Assembly: GCF_932526225.1 (NCBI RefSeq)
Contig: NC_064035.1
Location: 16,106,469-16,170,468, forward strand
Length of the DNA stretch: 64,000 nucleotides
From: Nematostella vectensis
Lineage: Eukaryota; Cnidaria; Anthozoa; Actiniaria; Edwardsiidae
Direction of reading: 5' to 3'
Position numbers and translations under genes: made by a program. The notes beneath the pieces were generated by a model. That model was not told the origin of the DNA. It made no database searches and worked only from the letters and a program-made list of their open reading frames with translations. Positions 23,804 to 33,360 of the stretch are shown here, piece after piece. The stretch's first letter is position 1; the number at the start of each line of letters is the position of its first letter.

Positions 23804-24069
23804 CCTCAAGCCATTCATGTTACGAATAACTCGAACGAGCATAAAATGACCTTGATGATATAGAACACATGCCGCCTCATCCGGGCAATGCATCCGTAGC
23901 CTCATATAGGGTTCATGATGTCGTCGACATAATGCTTTATATATATATGATATGATTGATACCCTATCAACATATTAACGTGAAAATTCTCGGGTAACGC
24001 GATTGATTGATGCATATCATCGACACTATCTTTCATGCGTGTGAACAGAGCGAAGCCATATGGTATTCC

Positions 24070-24100
<31 letters not shown>

Positions 24101-24524
24101 ACTCACACTCACACCACAGTCAAACTACCCTCTCCCCCAAAGAAAGTTATCTTAGGTGCGTAGCTAATGTTGTTTAAATAGGTTGACCCGTGTATTCCCC
24201 CTCCCTTGGACACAAAAAGCGTTAATGTTTAATATCGAGAATAAACATAGCTTTTTACATTAAATATATTTGTGAATTATTGGCACCATAAAAAATGTGT
24301 ACATATTGGCGTGGTTCTAATAATATATGTATACGTGCATCTGTCCCTTAACCCCTCCGTGTAGCGGTGTATTCCTTGGTATAATATGCCCCCCCCCCTC
24401 CTCCACCACCACCGCCACCCACCCGTTTTCCTACTTACGAAACTGAATCCTTTTTTTCGCATTCCACTTTAACAAAAAGTAAGGTTCTTTGCTTTTCAAT
24501 TCAGGCCAGTACCCACGGGGTTGC

Positions 24525-24705
24525 AGGGGGTCCACTTTCGGTTCTCAATAGACGTGCTATTTGTAGACAAACCTATAAATCATAAGCTAGATCACTCTGG
24601 ATGTAGTCAAATCCGACAATAAACGTCCCGTGGAGATACAGCAAAGGCATAAAAAATCCCTTTTTGTTTTTTCGGGGGCCGTCAGATTTTTATCAGAGAA
24701 CTCAC
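24525..24705 (+). repeat. Dispersed repeat, copy 2
   Basis: Second copy of the repeat at 6405-6590, same orientation, with scattered substitutions and small indels. Confidence 0.75.
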
Positions 24706-25274
24706 TCCCCTTTATCCCCCCCAGCACCCCCGGAAAAATTAGGCCATTTTTTCGGATTTCGCACCCCCCAAGAAAAATCCTGGGTACAGGCCTACTATTC
24801 TACTGAAGAATCGTACTTCAACAAAAAATCCCATGCACCTCGATTACTTTTGAGGGCTAGCTACTCCTCCAAACCGTCCAGATGGAAAGACATTTTTGTT
24901 TTTGTACAGTCCATATGTTTGGTGTTATTAGTTATTCTTGAGCATCTGGCCGCGGTTTGCTCGGCACGTCTATCATGACAGTTGACCTGGATAGAGTTTC
25001 GTCTTCGAATGCGCCAATCACAAGCAAGATCGGAAACTAGCCGGAGTCTGTGTAGAGGCGGCAATGACGCTAGGCTATTATATGATTTCGTTGATATTAT
25101 TCGGGATAACAAAATGATAGATAAGTAAATTGGGCATTTAGCATAAATGAATCAATAGTGAAATTGTGAAGTCATTCTTTCGAAAGATTAAATTTAGTCT
25201 ATTTAATGACCGGTTGGTGTGCAAAATGTAACACCATCTTCAAGTTGAGTAACTAGAGGTGACAGTACAAATTC

Positions 25275-25475
25275 TCGCACACTAATCCTGTGATTAATGG
25301 TCTCGGGAAGTAGAAAGTTCGGCCTCCGAGGTAATAAAAAAAAACGTATTTCTGTACTTGAGTCTCTTTATTTGGGCTCGGAATGGATAGCGAGAGACTT
25401 TGGTTCCATTCCCAAGCCAAGATTTTTATCTAAGCTTTGATTAGTTACTAATTGGCTTTAATTAGAACAATATAA
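25275..25475 (+). promoter_or_regulatory. Conserved upstream blocks of the first homeobox gene
   Basis: Two blocks match the second homeobox gene almost base for base: 25275-25312 with 27487-27524, and 25442-25475 with 27651-27684, one mismatch each. Block 1 contains TAATCC and GATTAATGG. Block 2 contains CTAATTGG and TTTAATTA and ends in CAATATAA. These are homeodomain-type core sites plus a possible TATA-like element. Promoter or enhancer function is inferred from conservation between diverged duplicates. Confidence 0.55.
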
Positions 25476-25550
25476 TGCTTGGTACTATTGGATTTAACGA
25501 CTGAAAAACCATTAAGGTGAGTATAAGTTGAACGGGATATCAGTAAAAAC

Positions 25551-26545
25551 ATGGCTTACTGGACCAGTCAACATCCTCAGCCTCTGATCCCAACTCAAAC
25601 TCAAACCAACGTGAACTCGGGGTTTCTGATCAGGAATCTGTTGAATCTGTCGGCTCAGGACTTTGAGGAACACGCCCGCCCGGTGTACCGCGAACAGACA
25701 CAGCCTCCGAGAGCCTTCTTGTTTGATGAGAGCCCCTATGCAGAAACAGCCCCATCATCTCATTCTGGAATCACGGGCGTCCCATTTAAAACTGCACCTA
25801 GCTTTTACCCTGCCTCGCCATTTCAGTTCTGGTTGCCCTCTTATACTCTCCCTCCCTTCTCAGGTAAGAGTAAGGGCTAATCGAACGAAATGCTTGAATG
25901 TTCATATACAAATCATTTCTTCGTATTCAGCTCTCTAATAATGAAAATGTTGTAAAAATAAAACAAATAAAACCAGCCTCTAAAATCCATTTCCACGACA
26001 CAAAACATTTTTGTTGTATGATGTATGTGTTAGAAAAAAACGATTTTACGTGCCCTTTTGTTACGGTGCGATGTTTAGGACTTGGAAGCCATATTGACTT
26101 CTTGAACACAGGGAGACACGAAAAACACTAAGAAAATATAACGTGAAAGAACTCATTCACACTTTTGAATAACACTAAATATGTGTTACAATAGTTTTAG
26201 GTGAAGCATTCTAATTGGTGTTTTGTTGTTGTATTTAAAGTTTGTTGGTCGTTGCAAAGAACAAGGCGCTTCTTTAAGCGGCCAAAGCTGAGGCCATTAT
26301 TCTCGAAGACCCAGTTAAGTCGTCTTGAAAAAGAGTTCGAAGAAAAGAGATACCTGACTGAAACCAAGCGTGCAGAGCTTTCTAAGGATCTAGGAATGAC
26401 AGAAACCCAAGTGAAAACCTGGTTTCAAAACCGCCGCACTAAATGGCGAAAGGAGAAGATGCTTAGAGTGATACCAGATAATGGCGGTCAAGAAGAAGTG
26501 CATTTGGAAAGCGGAGTGGAATGCGCTCCTTTACAAGGTTTTTGA
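25551..26545 (+). CDS. Bar-like ANTP-class (NKL) homeobox gene, copy A
   Basis: Two exons, 25551-25863 and 26241-26545, encode 205 residues. Residues 25-31, FLIRNLL, form an eh1/FIL-type motif known to recruit Groucho-family co-repressors and placed as in Bar proteins. The homeodomain spans about residues 118-177 with L16, F20, W48, F49, N51 and R53 in place; helix 3 reads [16 protein letters not shown]47 and T54 recall BarH/Barhl and Tlx, but F49 is not the Y typical of Bar. The product should be a nuclear sequence-specific repressor. The ATG is chosen because copy B has the same start and near-identical N-terminus. Copy B follows 2.2 kb downstream in the same orientation. The exact orthology group is uncertain. 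Confidence 0.9.
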
Positions 26546-26862
26546 ACGGAAACGAGTGCGTATAAAGTGAGGAAAGAGCAAGGTTTGCTATGCATGGTGG
26601 TTTATTCATTACTGACGTTACTGATGAAGATGTTTGTCGGTGTTATAAAAGACAGATCCTTATTGCCACAATCTGACGCAACTGTGTGCGGTGCATTTTA
26701 TCATCTTTATGATGTATTATAACCTATTATACACTGTATCTCATTGTAATTCACATATTTTATACTGGTGCAAGATGGCTATGGTAAGTTTAGCATTGAC
26801 CGTGCCTTTTATATAATCACGGAGATGTGAATGTGAAACAATCATAACATACGACTCCCTCC

Positions 26863-26872
26863 CCCCCCCCCC

Positions 26873-26953
<81 letters not shown>
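26863..26953. repeat. Poly-C and (CT)n microsatellite
   Basis: About 21 C followed by about 35 CT dinucleotides. Confidence 0.95.
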
Positions 26954-26960
<7 letters not shown>

Positions 26961-27486
26961 AACTCTCCTCGCTAGGCGACTCTATAAACATATGGTTACT
27001 TAAAGCATTTATATGCTTTAAAAGCTAATTCTCTGGGAATAGAATTGTAAATAATTACACCATCTGAAAATAAAAATGCGCCATTATTTTAACTATTGTT
27101 TTTCTTATTTTTGGAATTGAACAGCCACGACAAGAACAAATTGTCCATCGTCATCCAGCCAAGGCCCTAAGTAAGATGAGGAGAGGGGAAAGAAAGGGGA
27201 GGGGGGAAAGGAAAATCATTATTTGATAGCACATAGGGTATATAAGAAGCCGTCCTACAAAACCATATTCTTGGTAACTATAAACCCCTTCAAAGCTAAA
27301 CAAAAGCTGCAAGGCAGAAAATAAATCGTTGCTATATAGTATTCGGGGTATCAAAACGATGGATACACCAAATAGGCGTATATAAATGAGAGTATCCAAA
27401 AAAATCATTTTTAATGACCGGTCAATGCACAAAAAATGCAGCACCATCCCGGCCTTAGGTTTAATACTAGGTGACACTATAAATTT

Positions 27487-27684
27487 TCGCACACTAATCC
27501 TGTGATTAATGGTATCGGGAAGTAAATTACCCTCCAAGCTAAAGGAGAAAAACGTGTATATGTGCTTAAGGTTTTTTTTTTTTTGGGTGGACGGGCTGCG
27601 AGAGGTGTTTTTTTTTTCTCTTCACAAGATTTCTATCTAACTTTCAATTATAGTTACTAATTGGCTTTAATTAAAACAATATAA
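27487..27684 (+). promoter_or_regulatory. Conserved upstream blocks of the second homeobox gene
   Basis: Counterpart of 25275-25475. The two near-identical blocks are separated by diverged sequence that includes a poly-T tract absent from copy A, so the blocks stand out against their surroundings. Confidence 0.55.
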
Positions 27685-27752
27685 GGGCTAGCCAATTGGC
27701 TACTACGACTGAAAAAAAAAAGAGAAGGTGAGTATGGATCTGAGTTAAAAAC

Positions 27753-28777
27753 ATGGCTGACTGGACCAGTCAACATCCTCAGCCTCTGATCCCAACTCAA
27801 ACTCAAACCAACGTGAACTCGGGGTTTCTCATCAGGAATCTGTTGAATCTGACGGCTCAGGACTTTGAGGAACACGCCCGCCCGGTGTACAGCGAACAGA
27901 CACATCCTCCGAGAGCCTTCTTGTTTGATGAGAGCGCCCATGCAGAAACAGCCCCATCATCTTATTCTGGAATCACGGGCGTCCCATTTAAACCTGTAAC
28001 TAGCTTTTACCCTGCCTCGCCATTTCAGTTCTGGTTGCCCTCTTATACTCTCCATCCCTACTCAGGTAAAGATTATACTTTCCAGGCAAGACATGACAGA
28101 AGTGACGCTGTCTTCTACAGCAAAATGCCAAACGTTTTTTTTTTTCGTCGCGAGTATTTTCTTAGTGAATTCGAGCTTTGGCGTAAAACAGTAAGACAAA
28201 TGTTACTGCAGCTCAATACTCTCTTCAAGTGGCAAAAGGTATTTTTCTCATGGGTGGGTTTGCGGTGTAATTTTGATGCTGTTTTTAGTGTGGCGTCCCT
28301 AATAAATCTTGTGGCGTCGACGGTAATGTTCGCCATATTGAAAATTTATTGAACACTCTGCACTGCCTCATTCAAAATATTATAATTTAGACTTTGGCTT
28401 TTATTGAAGACAGTACTCTACTTTTTCATTTTACAACACTTTTGATTGATCTTATTTTTGTGTTTATAGGTTACTGGCCCTTGCAAAGAACTAGGCGCTT
28501 GGCCAAGCCGACAAAGCTGAGGCCATTATTCTCGAAGACCCAGTTGAGCCGTCTTGAAAAAGAGTTCAGTGGAAACAGATATCTGACTGAAAGCAAGCGT
28601 GAACAGCTTTCAAAGGATCTAGGAATGACAGAAACCCAAGTGAAGACATGGTTTCAAAACCGCCGCACTAAATGGCGAAAAAAGGAGATGCAACGAATGC
28701 TACCAGACAATGGCGGTCAGGAAAAAGTACACTCGGAAAGCGAGAAGAAGTGTTCCTTTTACCAGGTTCATGGATAG
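27753..28777 (+). CDS. Bar-like ANTP-class (NKL) homeobox gene, copy B
   Basis: Two exons, 27753-28065 and 28470-28777, encode 206 residues. Exon 1 is the same length as in copy A (313 nt) and differs at few residues (for example S-to-T after LLNL, R-to-S in the VYREQT region). The FLIRNLL eh1/FIL motif is kept. The homeodomain (about residues 118-177) differs mainly near its N-terminal arm and in helix 1-2 (FSGNRYLTESKREQLSKD against [18 protein letters not shown]); helix 3 is identical. The intron-exon structure is the same. This is a recent tandem duplicate, probably also a repressor. Retention of both frames and the eh1 motif suggests both copies are functional. Confidence 0.9.
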
Positions 28778-30424
28778 GCATGAGTGCTTACAGAGAGGTT
28801 TGGCCAACAAATGCTCAATGAACATCTAATCGTTGCTTTTGGCTCGTTTTTGGAGTAAAAAGGTTGATCGACAAAGAGGAGATCTTCTTCGGCTAGGTAT
28901 CATCCGAGGAGGTTCATGTATCTGTAAGACTCGTAATTTTGATATTTTGCGTAATATTGGTTGATTCGAGTTTTTATGTTCAAAAGCCTTGATAATCAGC
29001 ACTTTAAGTAAGCATGGCATACGCCTCTGAATAAGATCTTATTATAACCAAGCGCTCTACTAACTATACTCACAGTATTTACCCTAATGATATCTTTCAG
29101 TAAAAAAATTCTAGATAACCTGATAACTGTAGACAATTCCAAAATATTAAAACATACTTTTAATATCAAAATAAATAATAACTATTTTTTTATTTTCGTT
29201 TTTGATTAGGTGTGTTGATTTTTAATAACAAGCGACGGACAATCATCAGTACACGTAAAAAACTTTAGTCTCTTTGCTGATTTAGCTTTGTTCGTATCAA
29301 AGAATACATTATAATGCACTTAAGTTAGCCCTGAATTGTATTCAAAATCACTCAAAACATTCGTGTAAGGTTGTTCGACATCTCAGTCGCTCCTAGGTGA
29401 TCCATATTTCTTATCTACACGGACCGCGATCGCATCGAGCCCACGCTGTAACTTTCGTGCCGCCGTCGCCTATTGCCGCCATGCCTTGCCTTTCTCAAGC
29501 ACACACTCCCCCACATATACTTCTAGAACTCTCGCGTTCGTCTTGCAGCAGGGGCCCTTGAAAGAAAAGTCGACTGGTACTTTACGTCCTGCTAGATTGG
29601 AAAGCCAAAGCTAGAGAGTCCAAAAGAACAGGGTTATTGGGGGTATTTGTAATCTGGAACACCTAGAATCGCGTCTACGGGGAGAGTTTCTTTGCCTAGG
29701 AGTTCATCCGGCAGATTGTCGTGTCAGCGCCAGTAAATAACATTGTGTAAGATTTTGCGTGTACTGTCTCATGAGGGAGAGTCCATCGCCGCCTTGTTTC
29801 AGAGGCGATTCTCCCCTGTCATTTTTTTTGCTTGGTATTGAAGCAGTTCAAGCTCCTATTATGCGAAAGAGGAAAGAAAATGACCCTAATGTTCAGAAGC
29901 CTCTAGTGTTTTTTTACTCTACTTAGATTATATAATATTGTTCATAAAATTATATTTATTTATTGTTGTATAAAACAAATAGTTCTCATATTTTTGGGGC
30001 GTCTGTTTTACTAACAGATTTACAGAAGATGTCACAGCGTGTCATGAACAACAGTCACGCAACTCGACTTCGTTTCGTTGGGTACTTTTTTGCTCATGAA
30101 ACGCTGTGATTCACTCTGGGTAAGGTAGGGTAGATGACAAGGGGAGGGGAGTTGTCTAGGATAGTTTATCTTGGATAACATATTCAGCTAGGTGATGAAC
30201 TAGAGTTTCATGTAGCAATGATGTAAGTATGTTTATGTCGGAATGCATCCCGAAGAAGGGATTATTATTTGTCCTTCTAGGGAAACAAGATGGAAAGAGC
30301 AAAGCGCGCTCGGGACTCCTGTGGAAACTACCCAGCATGCTCTGCAAATCGTTTATTCAAAATGGCGGCAGTTTGTCAAGTTTGTTTGTGAACTTCATTT
30401 CAGTTGTTATTTTCTCTCTCTAAC
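28778..30424. other. Intergenic region before TEDC1
   Basis: No convincing exon. A stretch near 30020-30080 resembles 16620-16675 (shared AACAGTCACGCAA), a dispersed repeat. The last 100 bp hold promoter motifs of TEDC1. Confidence 0.55.
30329..30370 (+). promoter_or_regulatory. ZNF143/Staf-like and YY1-like sites upstream of TEDC1
   Basis: TACCCAGCATGCTCTGCA at 30329-30346 fits the Staf/ZNF143 consensus with one mismatch. AAAATGGCGGC about 12 bp further on fits the YY1 consensus. Both lie within 100 bp of the start codon, where these factors act in animal housekeeping promoters. Use by this organism's proteins is inferred. Confidence 0.5.
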
Positions 30425-31777
30425 ATGACACAGATTCGGGAAACGATCGAAAACTTATGTAGGGTTCTCAAATACAACAGCATAGCAAGCATAACAGCCG
30501 AGGTTTTTCGCCTTGCTAAATTTGATAAACCAGAAGCTACAAAAGAAATGTGGATTTCCCTAGCGAACTTGCTTGAATGGTTAGAGCGAGAACAAGATCC
30601 GACAAATTCTCCTCCTTGTGGATTGGCAGACAGCGCCATTGCCGTGAGACTCTGCAAGCATAAAATGTACCTTAAGGGCTACAGAGCGCCAGGATTTTAC
30701 TTACTGCTTGAAGATATGCAAGTGGGAAGCAGAACTATTTTACTAGCATTTGGTTGGTTAATGGCGAAAGAAGAATTTTTCCGGAAACTTTTGAAAAATG
30801 TGAGTCCTTGTCTTGAAACAGAGGAGCTACCTCATAAAGACTGCTTGTGCTCTAATGAATTAAAAGATAGCTTGTTTGATCATAGCAAAGGGATGAGTCC
30901 TCTACAAATTCTACAGGCAGTTGTGTGGATGAAGGGGAAGATATGCTCAGCTTCAAGGAGCTTGCTTACTGCTAGGGACGAACTAGCGATCCTTACTAAT
31001 AAAATACATATGGCAACGTGTAAGTTCCCTCCTACATGTTCCATGATACGGCATCTTTCATTGTTTGATGTGTACCTGTTATCACAACCCAAAATATTAG
31101 CTCAACGCCAGGATACTTTAGATAAGCACAATTCGTATTTGCAAAGTTTGTTAAGTGTTAAAACTGAGGAGGCCTCTTTTTGGAAGTGGATGGAGAGTGT
31201 TCTAGATTTGCAACTCAAAGAGGACGATGAAAATGGACCAGAAAATGATGAATCAAAGACTCTATTTGGAAAAATTCATGGTTTTGCTGCTTATAAGCCA
31301 AGTAAGCAAGTACAGGAAATTAAAGAACAACAAGTAAAAATGACCAAAGAATTGCATAAGTATGAAAAACTCTATAAGAAAATTTCAAAACAACACAAAA
31401 TGCAAAGGCAAATATTGGTTAACTGTCCTGAGATGAGTCAGAAATTCAATGAATTACTTCCATTTATCGATCAAGAGATCTGCAAAGAATTTCAGCAACT
31501 ATGTCAAATTCAGAGCACTTTAGATCATAGATCAAAAATCTTATTTGAAAGAAGTCCCTGTGCTGTAACACTTGCTCACAACAAATCTGATAAGAAACAC
31601 AGCAAAGATATTACTACAGTACTGGATCAATCCGATATTGCAATTGTAGCAGGACAGGTTGAGCAAGAGGTTAAAGTTCTAAGAGAAAAAATGGATGCTT
31701 TGTCAAGGAAACATCAAGATCAAATGGCTGAGCTCTCACAGTTGCTTAACGATGTTGTATGTATAACTCACATCTAG
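30425..31777 (+). CDS. TEDC1: Tubulin epsilon and delta complex protein 1 (TEDC1)
   Basis: One open exon of 450 residues starting at the ATG at 30425; the same frame is open for seven codons upstream but has no ATG there. Residues 27-37, VFRLAKFDKPE, match the hallmark FRRAKFDRPEA of vertebrate TEDC1 (C14orf80). Further similarity includes RTILLAFGWLMAKEEF (family LLLALSWLLA), MKGKICSASRSLLTARDELA and LTNKIHMAT. The second half is helical with likely coiled coils around residues 290-345 and 415-445. TEDC1 works with TEDC2 and delta/epsilon tubulin to stabilise triplet microtubules in centrioles. The stop at 31775-31777 lies in the first unit of a tandem repeat, and GATGTT|GTATGT at about 31756 looks like a splice donor, so the last residues (VCITHI) may not be real and a further exon is possible. 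An AATAAA lies at 32203. Confidence 0.85.
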   Translation: MTQIRETIENLCRVLKYNSIASITAEVFRLAKFDKPEATKEMWISLANLLEWLEREQDPTNSPPCGLADSAIAVRLCKHKMYLKGYRAPGFYLLLEDMQVGSRTILLAFGWLMAKEEFFRKLLKNVSPCLETEELPHKDCLCSNELKDSLFDHSKGMSPLQILQAVVWMKGKICSASRSLLTARDELAILTNKIHMATCKFPPTCSMIRHLSLFDVYLLSQPKILAQRQDTLDKHNSYLQSLLSVKTEEASFWKWMESVLDLQLKEDDENGPENDESKTLFGKIHGFAAYKPSKQVQEIKEQQVKMTKELHKYEKLYKKISKQHKMQRQILVNCPEMSQKFNELLPFIDQEICKEFQQLCQIQSTLDHRSKILFERSPCAVTLAHNKSDKKHSKDITTVLDQSDIAIVAGQVEQEVKVLREKMDALSRKHQDQMAELSQLLNDVVCITHI

Positions 31778-32015
31778 CAGTTACTTTATGATATATGTAT
31801 AACTCACATCTAACATTTACTTGATAATGAAGTATGTATTACTCACATCTAACAGTTACATGATGATGTTGTTTGTATAACACACATCTAACAGATGATG
31901 TTGTATGTATAACTCATGTATGTATTAAAATTACTTGATGATGTTTTATGTATAACTCACATATTACAATTACGTTATTATGTTGTACAGTATGTATAAC
32001 ACATCTAGACATGAT
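31748..32015. repeat. About 40-bp tandem repeat at the TEDC1 3' end
   Basis: Five to six diverged units contain GATGTTGTATGTATAACTCA and CATCTAACAGTTACTT. The array begins inside the TEDC1 open frame. Confidence 0.75.
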
Positions 32016-33197
32016 TACTTGTGGTCACTTAGTTGATGGCAGAAATTCTTCAAAACAAAGACAGACAAAAACTTATTTTATAGGGAAAATTATATAACAC
32101 CTGCAGGGCTTTTATTAGGCCTGGCGGCTGGCTGAACTGCCAGTTATTTTCCACCATGCACCGGCTACTTAAAAAAAAGTTTAAGTTTTATTTGAACTTT
32201 GAAATAAAATAACTTCCACCCCCTATTAATGTATCCCCATCGCCTACTCTGAAACTTTAATAAACCCCTGATGTAGGTAGAATTTGAAACCATTTGCATT
32301 TTGGTTTTCATCATTTTATTTGTTCTGTTTGTTTGAAAATTGTGAATAAATAGTTTCACATATTTTCACATAGTTACATGAACACCAGAAGCATGTCTGT
32401 AGCCGTAGCTGTTTTCTTATTCTATTTATTCATTTTGTTGTTGTATTTTATTAGAAGTTTTAAAACAAACCTTACTAATAAATGATTAGTTGTACATGCA
32501 GATTTCTCTTTCCCTTACTTATCATAGATTTTACTGAGTGGTCATCTTAATTAAGCAGACATGGCCACCTGCTCCATTGTTTTCAATCTCTTTGCCAGAT
32601 TTAGCTAGTGATTCAAATCTTTTATCGGTAGCAAGGGAGGGGCTGCGAGGGCTCAATATGAAAATGAAATATAAGGCAATAAAGTGTCCGGACTTAGCTG
32701 TGCCCCCTCCCCCAATGTCTCCGTATTGTGCCCCCTAAGACCCATATTTCACGCCCTGCTGCGGCCCTATGTTATCCTGAGCAAAGCCCTGAGTGTGACT
32801 GCTTATGACTGGAGTACTCTCTCCTTGGACTTCGCTTACCAGAAAGAAATGGGTTCTACATACGGCAACCATAAAACTCTGCTCTAATTTAGATATGGAC
32901 CGACCATGCCTTCACGATGAGTAAGACATACTTGGCCCGGACAGGACAAGCGAAATCATGGAAGACAATTGTAGATAAATCGTTATTACCCAAGAAAAGC
33001 TGGAAGTAAAGGTCAATATTTGTTCGAAAAAAAAGCTTCTTTTAGATGTATACTTTGGCCCAATCAACAACTTAGAGCGTAGGGACCTTAGAATACAGCT
33101 CCGAGAAAACTGGCGAGGTCATGAAAATATTTGTCAAAAGAGCGACCTGTCTGTATGCGTTCAGATTCGCAGAGGTAGATTCTCGTAGGAATAAGAC

Positions 33198-33360
33198 ATG
33201 GACCTTTGTATCTGAATGCACACATGCATGTAAAACTCAGTTAAAGGCTATTCATATATCAGTCAAAGGCTATTAATACATGGACCTTTGTATCTGAATG
33301 CACACATGCATGTAAAACTCAGTTAAAGGCTATTCATATATCAGTCAAAGGCTATTAATA
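33198..33360. repeat. 82-bp direct duplication
   Basis: ATGGACCTTTGTATCTGAAT and the following sequence to TCAAAGGCTATTAATAC occur twice in succession, directly before the 60-bp array. Confidence 0.85.

Larger units (their letters stand above)
20596..25550. other. Gene-poor region before the homeobox pair
   Basis: No exon with family similarity was found in about 5 kb. It contains a G/C-rich dispersed repeat copy (20640-20780), an AT-rich complex repeat zone (21940-23165), a MITE with target duplication (23550-23803), a poly-C/CA run (24067-24105), a second copy of the 6.4 kb dispersed repeat (24525-24705) and the upstream region of the first homeobox gene. Confidence 0.6.
26546..27752. other. 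Spacer between the two homeobox genes
   Basis: It holds the 3' UTR of copy A, a poly-C plus (CT)n tract at about 26863-26953, and the duplicated upstream region of copy B from about 27410. No other gene was seen. Confidence 0.6.

Noticed and set aside
28066-28352. Read-through of homeobox copy B exon 1
   Set aside because: The donor at 28066 matches that of copy A and the in-phase homeodomain exon follows at 28470.
30404-30424. Upstream extension of TEDC1 by seven codons
   Set aside because: The frame there starts at TTG, not ATG; the first ATG at 30425 gives the family-like N-terminus.
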